Positions 1-9,601 are shown, counted from the first letter of the stretch. The stretch is DNA of 64,000 nt from Thermoanaerobaculum aquaticum (GCF_000687145.1 NZ_JMFG01000011.1:67444-131443), one strand, 5' to 3'. The notes: a model not told the origin generated them from the sequence alone. Translations and numbers: made by a program.

Positions 1-589
1 GCAAGTTGGCGGGGAGAAAACCCGCCAGCCCGCCGGCCAGGCTGGCAGCCAGGATGGCCAAAAACGCCTGATCGGTAAAAAACGCCACCACCGCCATGCC
101 CAACGCGGCCAGCGCCGTAAGGCCGGGAGCCAAGCCGTCCATGACGTCCACCAGGTTGACGGCGTTGGCCACCAAGAAAAGCCAGAACACCGCCAAAATC
201 CAGTGGAGGGCAAAGGGAAGCTGCACAAGCTCCACCAGCACCCCGGCCCGCAGCAGAGCAAAAACCGAAACCCCAAGGCCCAGGAGCTTGGGGAGGGGGG
301 TGAGCGCTCCAAAGTCATCCACCAGGCCTACCAAAAGCGCCAGGGTCCCGGCCAGCAGCACCGCCAGCACCTGGCGATCGAACTCGGCAAAAAGCCCCAA
401 GCTCAAAAGGTAGGCCAGAAACACCGCCACGCCCCCCAGGTACGGCACCGGCTCCGCTTGCCTTTTGAGCTTGCCGTCCGGGCGGTCCACCACCCCCGCC
501 CGCAGCGCCACCTGCCGCAGCACCGGCGTGAGGTACAGGGAAAGCAGGAAAGCCAGCGCAAAAGCCACAGGCGCAAACCACCAGCTCAT
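1..589 (-). CDS. WecA/MraY-type polyprenyl-phosphate glycosyl-1-phosphate transferase (partial)
   Basis: The reading frame runs off the left edge, leaving 196 N-terminal residues. The protein is multi-pass, with hydrophobic segments near residues 4-22, 50-68, 72-92, 103-125 and 128-145. Family motifs are clear: VDRPDGKLKR at 34-43, the metal-binding pair DD at 91-92, and NLVDVMDGL at 145-153. Such enzymes transfer a sugar-1-phosphate from a UDP-sugar to undecaprenyl phosphate on the inner face of the membrane. This starts O-antigen, enterobacterial common antigen or exopolysaccharide units. The start ATG overlaps the stop of the upstream glycosyltransferase by ATGA, so the two are co-translated. 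The glycan context favours a WecA-like role over MraY (peptidoglycan), but the missing C-terminal half prevents a firm choice. Confidence 0.87.
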   Translation of the reverse strand, partial: MSWWFAPVAFALAFLLSLYLTPVLRQVALRAGVVDRPDGKLKRQAEPVPYLGGVAVFLAYLLSLGLFAEFDRQVLAVLLAGTLALLVGLVDDFGALTPLPKLLGLGVSVFALLRAGVLVELVQLPFALHWILAVFWLFLVANAVNLVDVMDGLAPGLTALAALGMAVVAFFTDQAFLAILAASLAGGLAGFLPANL

Positions 590-1533
590 GGCAAAAGCTC
601 CCGGAGACGTTTTTGCGGCAGGAGACGGCGCTGGTGAAAAGCCAGTGCCAACCTGTGGGGAAAGGCCCGCAGGGAAGAAACCACTGCCGGTTTCCGTACC
701 ACCAGAGCCGCCGCCATGGCCATATCCCAGGCTACCAGCAGCGGCAGCCGCCACCAAGCGTCGGCAATGTGGAGGTTTCGCACCAGGGTGGCCCAGCGGT
801 TCAAAAGGTAGCCGGCCGCCAGCGCCGGAGAGCGGCGAAAGAGAAGACGCCCCCTGCCCTCTTGGGCAGTGGCTCCCCGGCGGTGCACCGCCACCGCCCG
901 GGGTTCGTACACCACGTGATACCCGCAAGCGCTCACCCGCCAGCCCAGGTCCAGGTCCTCCCAAAAGGCAAAGAACTCCGGGGGAAACACCTCCCCGGCC
1001 ACCCTGACCCGTTCCAGGGCCTCCCTCCGGTACACCATGCCCGCCCCGCAAGCCGCCAGCACCTTTTCCGGGGAGAGAAAGCGGCCGATAGCTGGCTCCC
1101 CGTACCCCCGGTCCCGCACCATCAAAACCCATGGGGAAAGCACCTGCCCGCAGGAGTCCAGGGTGCTTTCCCCCGGGCGCAGGAGACGGGGGGCAACCCC
1201 GCCCACCTGCGAACTTTTTTGGAAAACCTCCAGGCAAACCGCAAAGAAGTCCGGGCGGGGAAAGCAGTCGGGGTTGAAGAAGCCCACCACGTGGACATCC
1301 GCGGCCAGCGCCGCCAAGCCCGCATTGGCCCCGCCGGTGTACCCGCGGTTTTCGAGTAGGGCCAAAACCCGCACCCCAGGCGGCGGGATTTCCACCCACC
1401 GGCGGGAAGCATCGGTGGAAGCACAGTCCACCAGCAGCACCTCCACCGGCACCGTTTGCTGCAGCAAGCTTTGCAGGCACAAACCCAGGTCTTCCCCGCC
1501 GTTGTGGTTGATAACGATGGCCGCGGCTTTCAC
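586..1533 (-). CDS. Glycosyltransferase family 2 (rhamnosyltransferase-like)
   Basis: This 315-residue GT2 enzyme probably adds a sugar from a nucleotide donor to a lipid-linked glycan on the cytoplasmic side. The N-terminus AIVINHNGGEDL, the acidic DCASTD site and the later FWEDLDLGWR segment are the usual layout of WbbL-like rhamnosyltransferases (GT-A fold). I place the start at the GTG at 1531-1533 because it overlaps the preceding stop codon as GTGA and puts the conserved beta strand at the very N-terminus. An ATG five codons upstream would lie inside the previous gene. The C-terminal 60 residues are basic with short hydrophobic stretches, suggesting peripheral membrane contact. Donor and acceptor cannot be read from sequence. 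Confidence 0.85.
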   Translation of the reverse strand: MKAAAIVINHNGGEDLGLCLQSLLQQTVPVEVLLVDCASTDASRRWVEIPPPGVRVLALLENRGYTGGANAGLAALAADVHVVGFFNPDCFPRPDFFAVCLEVFQKSSQVGGVAPRLLRPGESTLDSCGQVLSPWVLMVRDRGYGEPAIGRFLSPEKVLAACGAGMVYRREALERVRVAGEVFPPEFFAFWEDLDLGWRVSACGYHVVYEPRAVAVHRRGATAQEGRGRLLFRRSPALAAGYLLNRWATLVRNLHIADAWWRLPLLVAWDMAMAAALVVRKPAVVSSLRAFPHRLALAFHQRRLLPQKRLRELLP

Positions 1534-2570
1534 GCCACCTCCCGCCACAAAGCCCAGTGCTCCCGCGCCGCCTTTTCCCAGGAAAAGCTTTCCGCAAATA
1601 AAAGCCCCCGTTCCCGCAGCTTCTGGCGCTCCTCGCGGTCCTGCAGGACCTCCTCAAGGGCCGCGGCCAAGCCTTCGGCGTCGCCCACGGGGAAAAACCG
1701 CACCGCTCCGGAAAACACCTCGCGGTGAACGGGGATGTCGGAAGCCACCACGCAAGCGCCGCAGGCCAGGGCCTCCAAAACCGGCAGGTCAAACCCTTCA
1801 CCCCGGGAGGGGGCCACCACCGCTTGGGCGCCGGCGTAAAGCACCGGGAGCAGCCGGTCCTCCACGTAACCCAAAAGCCGCACAGTGGGCGGCGGTGGTG
1901 GCAAAGCAGGTACCGGAGCCCGCAGCGCCCCTGCCAGCACCAGCTCCAGCTCGGGAAAGCGCGAACGGAGGATCCCCCAAGCCGAAAGCAGCGTGTCCAC
2001 CCCCCGCCGCGGCTCCAGGGCTCCCACCATCAAGAGGTAGGGGCGGTTCAGACTCAGCTCCGCCAGTCCCTGGGCCAAAGAAGCTTCAGCGGGCGGGGCA
2101 AAAAGGCTGCGGTCTACGCCGTAGGGGATCACCCGCACGCGCTCCCCCGGTACCCGGCACAACCGCACGATTTCCTGAGCCACCCAGTGGCTTCCCGTGA
2201 CGATGGCGGAAGCGTTCCGGGCGGTCCTTGGAATCAGCCACCGCAGGGTATTGGGGCGAGCTCCAGGGAACCACTGCGGGTGGGAAAGCACCAGGACGTC
2301 GTGAATGGCCACCGTCACCGGACAGGCGGGGAAAAGCGGGGTGTAGTAAAAGGGAAAGTGAAAGACCGAAAAGCCGCGTGCCGTTGCCCGTTGCAAGCTC
2401 CAAAGCACCCAGGGGGCGGTGCGCGTGGGCTTTTCCGGGTAGACCACCACCACCTCCAGCTCTTCCGGCGGCAAAGCCGCAAGGCCCCGAAGCAGGCCCT
2501 CGGCATAGCGGGAAACCCCGGCTTTTGGGGGAAGGAGCGGTTTGCCGTCAAAGCCTACCTTCAGCCGCAT
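1530..2570 (-). CDS. Glycosyltransferase family 4 (GT-B fold)
   Basis: A 346-residue GT4 glycosyltransferase. The N-terminal acceptor domain starts MRLKVGFDGKPLLPPKAGVS. The C-terminal donor domain carries GEGFDLPVLEALACG, the GT-B signature whose glutamates hold the nucleotide-sugar. It is the first gene of a leftward chain with the GT2 enzyme and the WecA-like transferase, linked by four-base overlaps. A divergent second GT4 gene begins only 35 bp away. A TAGCTC hexamer lies six bases before the ATG and there is no Shine-Dalgarno sequence. It probably extends the same repeat unit; sugar specificity is not visible. Confidence 0.87.
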   Translation of the reverse strand: MRLKVGFDGKPLLPPKAGVSRYAEGLLRGLAALPPEELEVVVVYPEKPTRTAPWVLWSLQRATARGFSVFHFPFYYTPLFPACPVTVAIHDVLVLSHPQWFPGARPNTLRWLIPRTARNASAIVTGSHWVAQEIVRLCRVPGERVRVIPYGVDRSLFAPPAEASLAQGLAELSLNRPYLLMVGALEPRRGVDTLLSAWGILRSRFPELELVLAGALRAPVPALPPPPPTVRLLGYVEDRLLPVLYAGAQAVVAPSRGEGFDLPVLEALACGACVVASDIPVHREVFSGAVRFFPVGDAEGLAAALEEVLQDREERQKLRERGLLFAESFSWEKAAREHWALWREVA

Positions 2571-2605
2571 TGTCCGGAGCTACCCTTTCGTGCCAAGCTT
2601 GCGCT

Positions 2606-3694
2606 GTGACCTTTGCCTTTGATGCCCGCGCCGCCTTTGTGGACCCCCACCGCGGGTTCGGCCGCATGGTGCGGGAGCTGGTGCCGGCCCTGGCCCAGCT
2701 GGCTGCCGAGTCCCTGGTGGTTTGCGTTCCCGCCCATGCCTCAATCCCCGCCGCATGGTACCCGTGGTCCGCGCAAACCCTCAAGCTGCGCCGTCCGCGG
2801 AGAGGTGCGTTTTTGACCGACGGCCTGGCCTGGGCCTGGACCGCCCGGCGCCACCGGTTTTCCTGCTTGCACCTTCCCGCGTGGGGCGTGCCCGCCGGGG
2901 TTCCCGTCCCGGTGGTGGCCACCTTTCACGACGCCACCCCGCTGTTGTTCCCCACCGGCCTTTCCTGGTGGCAAAAAAAGCGAGTCGCCTTGGGCCTGGC
3001 TTCCCTCCGGCGGGCCATTCTGGTACACACACCATCGGCTTTTGCCAAAAGGCAATTAGGGCTGCTTTTTCCGGAGCTGGAGGCCAGAGCCGTGGTGGTC
3101 CCTCACGGTGTTCATCCCCGGTTCCAGCCCCTTCCCACGCCCACCGGCGAGTTTGTTTTGGGCGTAGGGGGCGGCGAGCAGCACAAGAACTGGGAAGTCA
3201 TTCTCGAGGCGTACGCCCAACCACAGGCCCACGCCCTCCCTCCCTTGAGGCTTTTGGGAGCCGTGGCCAAAGAAGCCCGGATTTTGCGCCTGGTGCGGGA
3301 AAAGCGGCTGGAAGGGAGGGTGCTCCTTTCCCCTGACGTGGACGAGGCCACGTTGGTGGGCGCCTATCAAAACGCCTGGGCTTTGGTGTTCCCCTCGAAA
3401 AACGAAGGCTTCGGCCTGCCGGCCTTGGAAGCCATGGCCTGCGGCTGCCCGGTGTTAGCGGCCAACGCCGGGGCCCTGCCGGAAGTGTGCGGGGATGCGG
3501 CGGTGTTGCTGCCGCCGGAGGATCCCAAAGCTTGGCTTTTGGCACTGGTTGCCCTGCAACAAAACCCCTCCCTGCGTCTTGAACTTCGGGAAGCGGGGCT
3601 GGCTCGCGCCCGCCAGTTCACCTGGGAACGCACGGCGCGGGAGCTTCTGGAGGTTTACCGCGCGGCCATCCGCCGGGCAAGTTCGGCGCGGTGA
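2606..3694 (+). CDS. Glycosyltransferase family 4 (GT-B fold)
   Basis: A 362-residue GT4 enzyme, divergent from the GT4 gene at 1530-2570. I chose the GTG at 2606 because residues 2-20 (TFAFDARAAFVDPHRGFGR) match the usual first strand and substrate loop of family members. The frame stays open further upstream but would run through the divergent gene. Donor-site signature KNEGFGLPALEAMACGCPV lies in the C-terminal third, followed by the acidic DPKAW helix. The last 40 bp overlap tail-to-tail with the MFS/spermidine-synthase gene. It shares only the family core with its neighbour, so a different acceptor is likely. Confidence 0.84.
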   Translation: MTFAFDARAAFVDPHRGFGRMVRELVPALAQLAAESLVVCVPAHASIPAAWYPWSAQTLKLRRPRRGAFLTDGLAWAWTARRHRFSCLHLPAWGVPAGVPVPVVATFHDATPLLFPTGLSWWQKKRVALGLASLRRAILVHTPSAFAKRQLGLLFPELEARAVVVPHGVHPRFQPLPTPTGEFVLGVGGGEQHKNWEVILEAYAQPQAHALPPLRLLGAVAKEARILRLVREKRLEGRVLLSPDVDEATLVGAYQNAWALVFPSKNEGFGLPALEAMACGCPVLAANAGALPEVCGDAAVLLPPEDPKAWLLALVALQQNPSLRLELREAGLARARQFTWERTARELLEVYRAAIRRASSAR

Positions 3695-6003
3695 GCGGCC
3701 AGGGCCTGGTCGCGCCGCCTCATGGCTTGCGGCCAATCCCCGGGGAAAGAAGCAAACGGGCTTGCCGTGCTGCGGAAGCCTGCAAGCACCGTGAGGTTCG
3801 CCAACCACGAGCCCTCCCGATCCAAAAGCCGACCGGAAAGGTACTCCACCTCGGGGAAGTCGTCACGATGGGGGGTGTGGTTGGCCACCAACCGCGCCAC
3901 CTCTTCGGGTCCCAAAAGCACCATGGCCGCCAAGTCATCAGGGGTGGCAATTCCAGCTTCCCACAGCGAGGGCTGCAGGCCGGGATCGGCTAAGGCTTCC
4001 CAGCGAAGCTTCACCGGGGGCGGAGAAAGGCTTCCGGTGACCACCGTGAACTCGTTGAGGACGTTGGGGTTGTACCAGACCACGGTGTTGGGGAAAACCT
4101 CCCAAAAGGCCCGCAGGATTGCCAAGTAAGAATCGGTGCGCAGGGAGTAAAGCGGCAACCACATGGAAACCACGCCCCCGGGGTTGAGCCGGTCCCGGCA
4201 AAGCTGGAAGTACTCCCGGGTGTAGAGGCTGGAGTTGCCGGCAAAAACCGGATGGATGGAGTCGGAAAGGATGACGTCAAAGCGCTCTTGGGTGGCTAAG
4301 AGCACGTTCCGCCCGTCGTTGAGCACCACCCGCACCCGGGGATCACCCAAGACCCCGTGATTGACGTTGCGGAAAAGCCGATCGGCCAGGCGCAAAACCG
4401 CCGGAGAAATCTCAGCCACCACCATGCGTTGCACGGAGCTGTGCTGGGCCACCGCCCAAGCCGTGCCTCCCGAGCCAAAGCCAATGTGCAAAACCCGCTT
4501 GGGGTAGGGATGAAGCAGCAACGGGATGTGACCCTGCAGCCTTTGAATGGCCCATAGCTCCTGGGAGGTGCCGGCCACGTTGACGCCGTTGATTTCCAAA
4601 GACCGCCAAACGCCGCGGCCGTCTTGGACCGAGCGCACAATCACCGTGCCTTCGGAGCTTTCCTCCAGCTCCTCCACCTTGCCTTCCTGCAATACGCCGG
4701 CACCGGAAAGCACCGCCCCGCGCGGCAACACCGCCCCCGCCACCAAAACCCCGGCAAGCAGGCTACTCCCAACCATCCGCATGGGCCCGGAAGAACAAAG
4801 GGTAACCGCCAAAACTGCAGCCAGGGCAGCAAAAGCCAAAAGCAAACCCTGCGTACCCAAAAGCGGAACCAAAACCAGCGGCCCGAGAAGCGTTCCCAGA
4901 ATTGCGCCCAGGGTGTTGGCGGCGGCCACCAAGCCGGTGTGTGCCCCACCCGAGCGGTCCCCAGGGACGACCTCCACCGCCAGGGGAAAGCTCGCCCCAA
5001 AGCAAAGCGTGGGGAAAGCCAAAAGCACCGCCACGGCCAGGGCCAAGGTCAGCTCCAGGCCAAGAAAGCTCTGCGGCTTGAAAACCCCGCCCAGTGCCGC
5101 CAAAAGCTCAGAAAAGCCCATGAGGATTGGCACCTGAAGCAAAAGGGAAAAAGCCAAAAGCGCTTGGCACCACGCCAAGGCCCGCCGACCGGCGGGGAGC
5201 ACAAAGCGAGCCAGCGCAGAACCCAGAGCCAAACCCAAAAGGTAAACAGCCAGCACCAACACAAAGGCGTAGACCCGAGAACCCAGGTGCAGGAGCAAAA
5301 TGCGGGTCCACACCAGCTCCAGGCTCAAGGCCACAAAGCCAAACAAGAACGGGTAAAGGAGGTACCAACCGGGGCGGCCGGCGTGGGTGGGCATAACCTC
5401 CGGTCCTGCGGGCAGCAGGCGCTCCAAAAACCACGCCACCGTGGCCACCAGCAAACCCACGGTGGCAGCAACCGCCATGGTTCCCTGCTCCCCCAAAAGC
5501 GGAAGGCCGAAAAAGCCCGCCCCTACGGTGCCCAGCACCGCCCCCAGGGTGTTGGCCGCGTAAAGCCGCGCCACGGCTCCCCCAAGAAGGCCGTGGCCCA
5601 CGCGGCCTACCAAGATGGGCAGGGTGGCGCCCAGAGCTACCGTCGGCAAGCCCAAAAACAGCCAGCTCAGGGCGAACCGTCCCAACAGCGGCAAACCCCA
5701 GGGTCGGAAAAGCTCAGGGCCGAAGCCGGCAGCCAGGCGCGTCAGCACTGGCAACACCCACGGGGTCGCCAACGCCCAAACCGCCACCAGCGCCTCGCAG
5801 GCAGCGTAAACCCGCAGGTGCTGACGAATCCGTCCCGCCCAGCGGCCGGCAAGCCAGCTCCCCAACGCCATCCCCCCCATGTACGCCGCCACCACCGCCA
5901 CCGCCGCCCACAGGGAGTTCCCCACCAAAAGCCCCAGGGCCCGTACCCACACCACCTGGTAGGCCAGGGCGCAAGCTCCGGAAAGCACGAACAGGAAAAG
6001 CAC
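3655..6003 (-). CDS. MFS-like transporter fused to a spermidine-synthase-like methyltransferase-fold domain
   Basis: A 782-residue fusion. Roughly residues 1-440 are a dozen hydrophobic helices with two pseudo-repeats (GALWRTLG-type loops such as ANTLGAILGTLLGPL). From about residue 500 there is a Rossmann domain of the spermidine synthase family, with VLHIGFGSGG, VVAEISPAVL, DGRNVLL and FDVILSDSIHP. The start is a GTG at 6001-6003 overlapping the upstream TAG by one base; the open frame continues 61 codons further up but lies within the previous gene. Such fusions are common in Acidobacteriota, Deltaproteobacteria and Planctomycetes, but their reaction is not known. Polyamine transfer onto a surface glycan is only a guess from context. 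Confidence 0.8.
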   Translation of the reverse strand: MLFLFVLSGACALAYQVVWVRALGLLVGNSLWAAVAVVAAYMGGMALGSWLAGRWAGRIRQHLRVYAACEALVAVWALATPWVLPVLTRLAAGFGPELFRPWGLPLLGRFALSWLFLGLPTVALGATLPILVGRVGHGLLGGAVARLYAANTLGAVLGTVGAGFFGLPLLGEQGTMAVAATVGLLVATVAWFLERLLPAGPEVMPTHAGRPGWYLLYPFLFGFVALSLELVWTRILLLHLGSRVYAFVLVLAVYLLGLALGSALARFVLPAGRRALAWCQALLAFSLLLQVPILMGFSELLAALGGVFKPQSFLGLELTLALAVAVLLAFPTLCFGASFPLAVEVVPGDRSGGAHTGLVAAANTLGAILGTLLGPLVLVPLLGTQGLLLAFAALAAVLAVTLCSSGPMRMVGSSLLAGVLVAGAVLPRGAVLSGAGVLQEGKVEELEESSEGTVIVRSVQDGRGVWRSLEINGVNVAGTSQELWAIQRLQGHIPLLLHPYPKRVLHIGFGSGGTAWAVAQHSSVQRMVVAEISPAVLRLADRLFRNVNHGVLGDPRVRVVLNDGRNVLLATQERFDVILSDSIHPVFAGNSSLYTREYFQLCRDRLNPGGVVSMWLPLYSLRTDSYLAILRAFWEVFPNTVVWYNPNVLNEFTVVTGSLSPPPVKLRWEALADPGLQPSLWEAGIATPDDLAAMVLLGPEEVARLVANHTPHRDDFPEVEYLSGRLLDREGSWLANLTVLAGFRSTASPFASFPGDWPQAMRRRDQALAAHRAELARRMAAR

Positions 6004-7907
6004 TAGCGCCGCCACAGCACCCCCAAAAGGAAAAGCGAGGCCAAGCTCACAACCAACCCGGCCATCAAACCCGGCGGTCGGTACACCACCCGCACCTCGT
6101 GATCCCCCGCCGCCACCGGAACCCCCTGGAGTATCCCCGCACCGCGGATGGGTTTGACCTTCTTCCCGTCCACCACAAAACGCCATCCGGGGTCAGGGGC
6201 AAAAAGCCAGAGGAAAACCCCATTGGTCTGTGCCCTCACCTGGAACTGCCAGGAAGTCCTCCCCTGGCCTTTGAGCACCGCTTCCCCTGCCGGGACGGGC
6301 AGCTCCCCCGGGGTGGGCAGGTGGGACACCACCGCCCATAGGGGAAAGGCGCTGGGGTTGCGGAAAACCCAAAGTTTGTCCCGCTGGCAAAGGGGAGGGT
6401 AGCCGGGGATCGGGTGCAAGCCCACCATCGTCTTGGCACCCAAAGCCGAAACCCACCACCATCCCTCCGAAAAGCCCCGATCGGCCTGGGCCAGGTGCTG
6501 CGCCAGAGCCCGGTTGGTCACCGGAGCAAAGCTGCGGGCCAGAGACCTCCCGTCCAACAGCACCGAATAGCCCCACCCCAGAGAGGCTGCACCTCTTGTG
6601 CCCCGCTCCAAAGTCCAGCGCAGCTGCACCCCATCCACCGGCAGGGGGTAAAGCCGGCCCGCGCTTTGGGCAGAAAGGCACAGCACGGGCTCGGGCTTCC
6701 ATTTTTGCAGCTGCAAAACCGGTACCGTGTAGGTCGCCAAAAAGAGCGAGCCGGCAGCTGCCCATCCCATGCCCCAGGGGGCGAGGGCTGCCAGCACCCC
6801 TTGCCCGGCGGCCAGCCAAGGCTCCCTGGACACCACGGCCCCTACGGCTCCAAGCCCCAACGCGGTAGCCACCCACTTGCGGCTTTGCGGGAGCTTTCCG
6901 GAACCCGCCACCGCTGCCAAAGCTACCGTTGCGGGGATCAGGAAGCGGCCAGGGAGGCGTACGAGACCGAAGGAAAGCCCGGCCCATAGCGCATCCCCCC
7001 AGGGAAGAGCCGGCAAAACCGCAAGGAACGTGAAAACAGCCGCCAAAGACGCCAAGCGAGTTCTGGCGGTTTCGCCCCTTCGGAGCGACCCCAAAGCCAA
7101 AAACAACCAAAGCGGCAGAGCAATAATCGGCAAGAAGCGAACTTCAACAGGAGGCAGCGGAAAACCGGGCACAACCAAAGCCGGAAGCTCCCCCAGGCTC
7201 ACCCCTCCCAGGCTCACGGCCTCCAGGGGCTTGTCCGGGCCGCGATCGCCACCGGCAATCCAAAAGGCCATGGGCAAAGCTTGTACCGAGCAAAGGGCAA
7301 AGCCCAAGAGCACAGCCCGCACCGCTTGCCACCGGGGCAAAAGCCACACCGCCCCTGCCGCTCCAAGCAGGGCCAAAACCGGCTCGGCCGCCAGGAAGCT
7401 CCCTGTCACCGTTAAGGCCAAGACCCCAAAGCGGCCGGAAAGCGCCGCGTCCCAAACCCAGGGCAACCAGGCCGCAGTTTCCAGGTTGTTGAGCATCCCA
7501 GCGGACGACAGCACCGGACCCGAAAGGGCAGCCCCCCAAGCAGCGGCCAGGCTTCCCGTGGGCGTACCCCCCAAACGGCGGGCCAGCCGCGCCACGCCCA
7601 GCGCCAAAAGCATCAGGTGTAACCCCACCTCCACGCCAATGGCTTGCTCTGGTGGCAAAAGCAAAGCCCCCCATGCCGGCGGGTAAAGCAGTGCCGATTG
7701 CGGGTTGGCAAAGAAAGGCTCACCGCAACCCACCTGGGGGTTCAGCCAGGGCGAGGCCTCACCGGTAAACACGCGGGCAAGCTGGGCTCGGAGGGGAACA
7801 AAATATGTGGGGTTGTCCCGCGCCGCGGGCACCCAACCGGCAAAAGATGCCAGCACCAGGGCTAGCCCCGGGAGCACCGCAAGCGAAAAAGCGTGGCGGA
7901 AGCTCAC
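6003..7907 (-). CDS. YfhO-like multi-pass membrane protein
   Basis: A 634-residue protein with many transmembrane helices and a C-terminal extracytoplasmic beta-rich part, ending in a last membrane helix (GLVVSLASLFLLGVLW). The ending GWRFVVDGKKV followed by AGDHEVRVVYRP is characteristic of the bacterial YfhO family, thought to act in lipid-linked sugar transfer at the cell surface. The N-terminal loop DNPTYFVPLRAQLARVFTGE resembles GT-C transferases. Start is a GTG that overlaps the previous stop as GTGA. A paralogue sits at 16980-19244. Function in this species is inferred from family only. Confidence 0.72.
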   Translation of the reverse strand: MSFRHAFSLAVLPGLALVLASFAGWVPAARDNPTYFVPLRAQLARVFTGEASPWLNPQVGCGEPFFANPQSALLYPPAWGALLLPPEQAIGVEVGLHLMLLALGVARLARRLGGTPTGSLAAAWGAALSGPVLSSAGMLNNLETAAWLPWVWDAALSGRFGVLALTVTGSFLAAEPVLALLGAAGAVWLLPRWQAVRAVLLGFALCSVQALPMAFWIAGGDRGPDKPLEAVSLGGVSLGELPALVVPGFPLPPVEVRFLPIIALPLWLFLALGSLRRGETARTRLASLAAVFTFLAVLPALPWGDALWAGLSFGLVRLPGRFLIPATVALAAVAGSGKLPQSRKWVATALGLGAVGAVVSREPWLAAGQGVLAALAPWGMGWAAAGSLFLATYTVPVLQLQKWKPEPVLCLSAQSAGRLYPLPVDGVQLRWTLERGTRGAASLGWGYSVLLDGRSLARSFAPVTNRALAQHLAQADRGFSEGWWWVSALGAKTMVGLHPIPGYPPLCQRDKLWVFRNPSAFPLWAVVSHLPTPGELPVPAGEAVLKGQGRTSWQFQVRAQTNGVFLWLFAPDPGWRFVVDGKKVKPIRGAGILQGVPVAAGDHEVRVVYRPPGLMAGLVVSLASLFLLGVLWRR

Positions 7908-9601
7908 GGTTTTTCCCCCAGCACCGCAGCCAAGCGAGCTTTAAGCAACGGATCGGGGGACGCCAAAGCGCGCTCGTACGCGCTGACGAAGGGGTAGCCG
8001 CGGGCCCGACGTTCCGCCGCCAAGGCCTTTTGGAACGCCTGCCGGGCGGGTTCCGGCATTCCCAGGAAAAGCTGGCTTTGCGCCACCGTGAGCCAACAGG
8101 GCACGCAGTTAGGCTCTAGGGCAAGGGCGCGGAGGGCAGCCCCCCGGGCCCCTTCCCACTGCCCCAAGACCACCCGCGCGTCCGCTTCCCCGTAAAAAGC
8201 CCACACGTCTTGGGGGTTGGTTTCCTGAGCCCGGCGGAAAGTGCCGATGGCGGCCTGGGCGGCGCTGGCGTCACCGGTTGCGCGGGCCAATCGCAGCTGA
8301 GCGAGCCCCACGGTCCGCAACGCCTCCCCCGAACGGGGCAGCTCGCGGGCAATGGCGGTGGCCTCCACCAAGGCCTCAGCGAGCTGTTGGGAGCTCGCCT
8401 CCTGCCGCAGCACTTCCTTGACCTTTCCAAGCCGCTCCTGAAGGGAAGGCACCAAAACCCCGTTGGGCCAAGGGAGCACCGCAGCTGCCCATCCCAGCAG
8501 CGGCCACAGCAACAAGAAAGCAGGTCCAGGCGCCAGCTTCAGCCGCCAACGCCCGGAAAACCGCCCGGCAGAAACGGCAAGAAAAGCCACCACCGGCCAA
8601 AGCATTTGGCTGTGGAAAAGGCCGGTAACCACCAAAGCGAAAGCTGGACTCAAGGCCTTAAGGCCGCCACCGACCCACGCTCGAACCGTGGACCACAGCA
8701 GCCCCGCTGCCAGCACCAACCCCGGAACCCCCAGAGAAGCTGAAAGCTGCAGGAGATCGCTTTCCGCCAAATCGGGAATCCGGTGGAAACGGGCAAACTC
8801 CCCCTCCCGCGGGAAGTTTTGCGGCAGTACAGCATCCCCAAACCCTCCCGGTCCCGTGCCCCACGGGGCAAAATCCCAAGCGGTTTTGAGCGCGGTTTTC
8901 CAAATCCGCAACCGCTCGAAGCGCAACGGGTCGGGAGCAAAGGCCATTCGCCACCCCAGGCCCAAGGCCGCCACAATTGCACCAAGGAGCAGCAAGGCTT
9001 TCCACCGGCGGTCAAGGCGCAAGCCCAGCCAAAAAACGCACAAGACCGTAACCGCCAGCATGGCTGCGCGGCTCTCGGCCGCCAGCACGCCGGCAACAAG
9101 CAGGGGCAGCCATACCCAACCCCTCCGGCTTTCGACCAGAGCGCAATGGGCTAAAGCCAAAACCACCACGGTGGCGGCCACGTTGGGGTTGCCGAAGGGC
9201 CCCGCCGGCCGGCCGCCGAGGGAGAGGCGCTCCACCAAAAGCCACAAAGCGCAGAGCACTCCGGCAGCCATTACCGCCACCGCCATCCACCTGTGTCCTC
9301 CAGGGTGGGCGGTAATTAGCGCCAAAACGCCGGCCAACATCCCAATGGCCGAAAGCTGCGCCGCTCGATCCCAGGCCACAGGTTGGATGAGGGAGGAAAG
9401 TAAGAGCCAAAGGCAAAAGCCCAAAAGCCAGAGCAAGGGCGGCCCCACCCTCACCCCGCGAACCAAACGCCGCCACGCCAGAAACCCCGCTACCCCCGCA
9501 CTTGCTGCCGCCACCCAGGGAGCGACAAAAACCCCATCGGCGCTGGCCACCCACAGCAGCGCCAGCGGCACCAGCAGGGCTTCGAGGCTTAAGGCCGGCA
9601 T
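7904..9601 (-). CDS. O-antigen ligase/polymerase-like (Wzy_C) protein with C-terminal TPR-like tail
   Basis: A 565-residue integral membrane protein with about ten helices. It has the Wzy_C-type periplasmic loop: RIWKTALKTAW, then PWGTGPGGFGD, then LAESDLLQLSASLGVPGL. The last 160 residues are soluble and helical with tetratricopeptide-like spacing (GTFRRAQETNPQDVWAFYGE, ALRALALEPNCVPCWLTVAQ). I use the ATG at 9599-9601; it overlaps the upstream gene by 13 bp, and the longer frame would lie deeper within that gene. The family joins sugar polymers to lipid A, to other glycan units or to proteins. Direct proximity to pilin genes makes a protein-linked role worth testing. Confidence 0.78.
   Translation of the reverse strand: MPALSLEALLVPLALLWVASADGVFVAPWVAAASAGVAGFLAWRRLVRGVRVGPPLLWLLGFCLWLLLSSLIQPVAWDRAAQLSAIGMLAGVLALITAHPGGHRWMAVAVMAAGVLCALWLLVERLSLGGRPAGPFGNPNVAATVVVLALAHCALVESRRGWVWLPLLVAGVLAAESRAAMLAVTVLCVFWLGLRLDRRWKALLLLGAIVAALGLGWRMAFAPDPLRFERLRIWKTALKTAWDFAPWGTGPGGFGDAVLPQNFPREGEFARFHRIPDLAESDLLQLSASLGVPGLVLAAGLLWSTVRAWVGGGLKALSPAFALVVTGLFHSQMLWPVVAFLAVSAGRFSGRWRLKLAPGPAFLLLWPLLGWAAAVLPWPNGVLVPSLQERLGKVKEVLRQEASSQQLAEALVEATAIARELPRSGEALRTVGLAQLRLARATGDASAAQAAIGTFRRAQETNPQDVWAFYGEADARVVLGQWEGARGAALRALALEPNCVPCWLTVAQSQLFLGMPEPARQAFQKALAAERRARGYPFVSAYERALASPDPLLKARLAAVLGEKP

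Noticed and set aside
4624-6006. A 460-codon plus-strand frame opposite the MFS fusion
   Set aside because: Rich in Gln, Arg, His and Pro with no hydrophobic core; an antisense shadow of the real gene.
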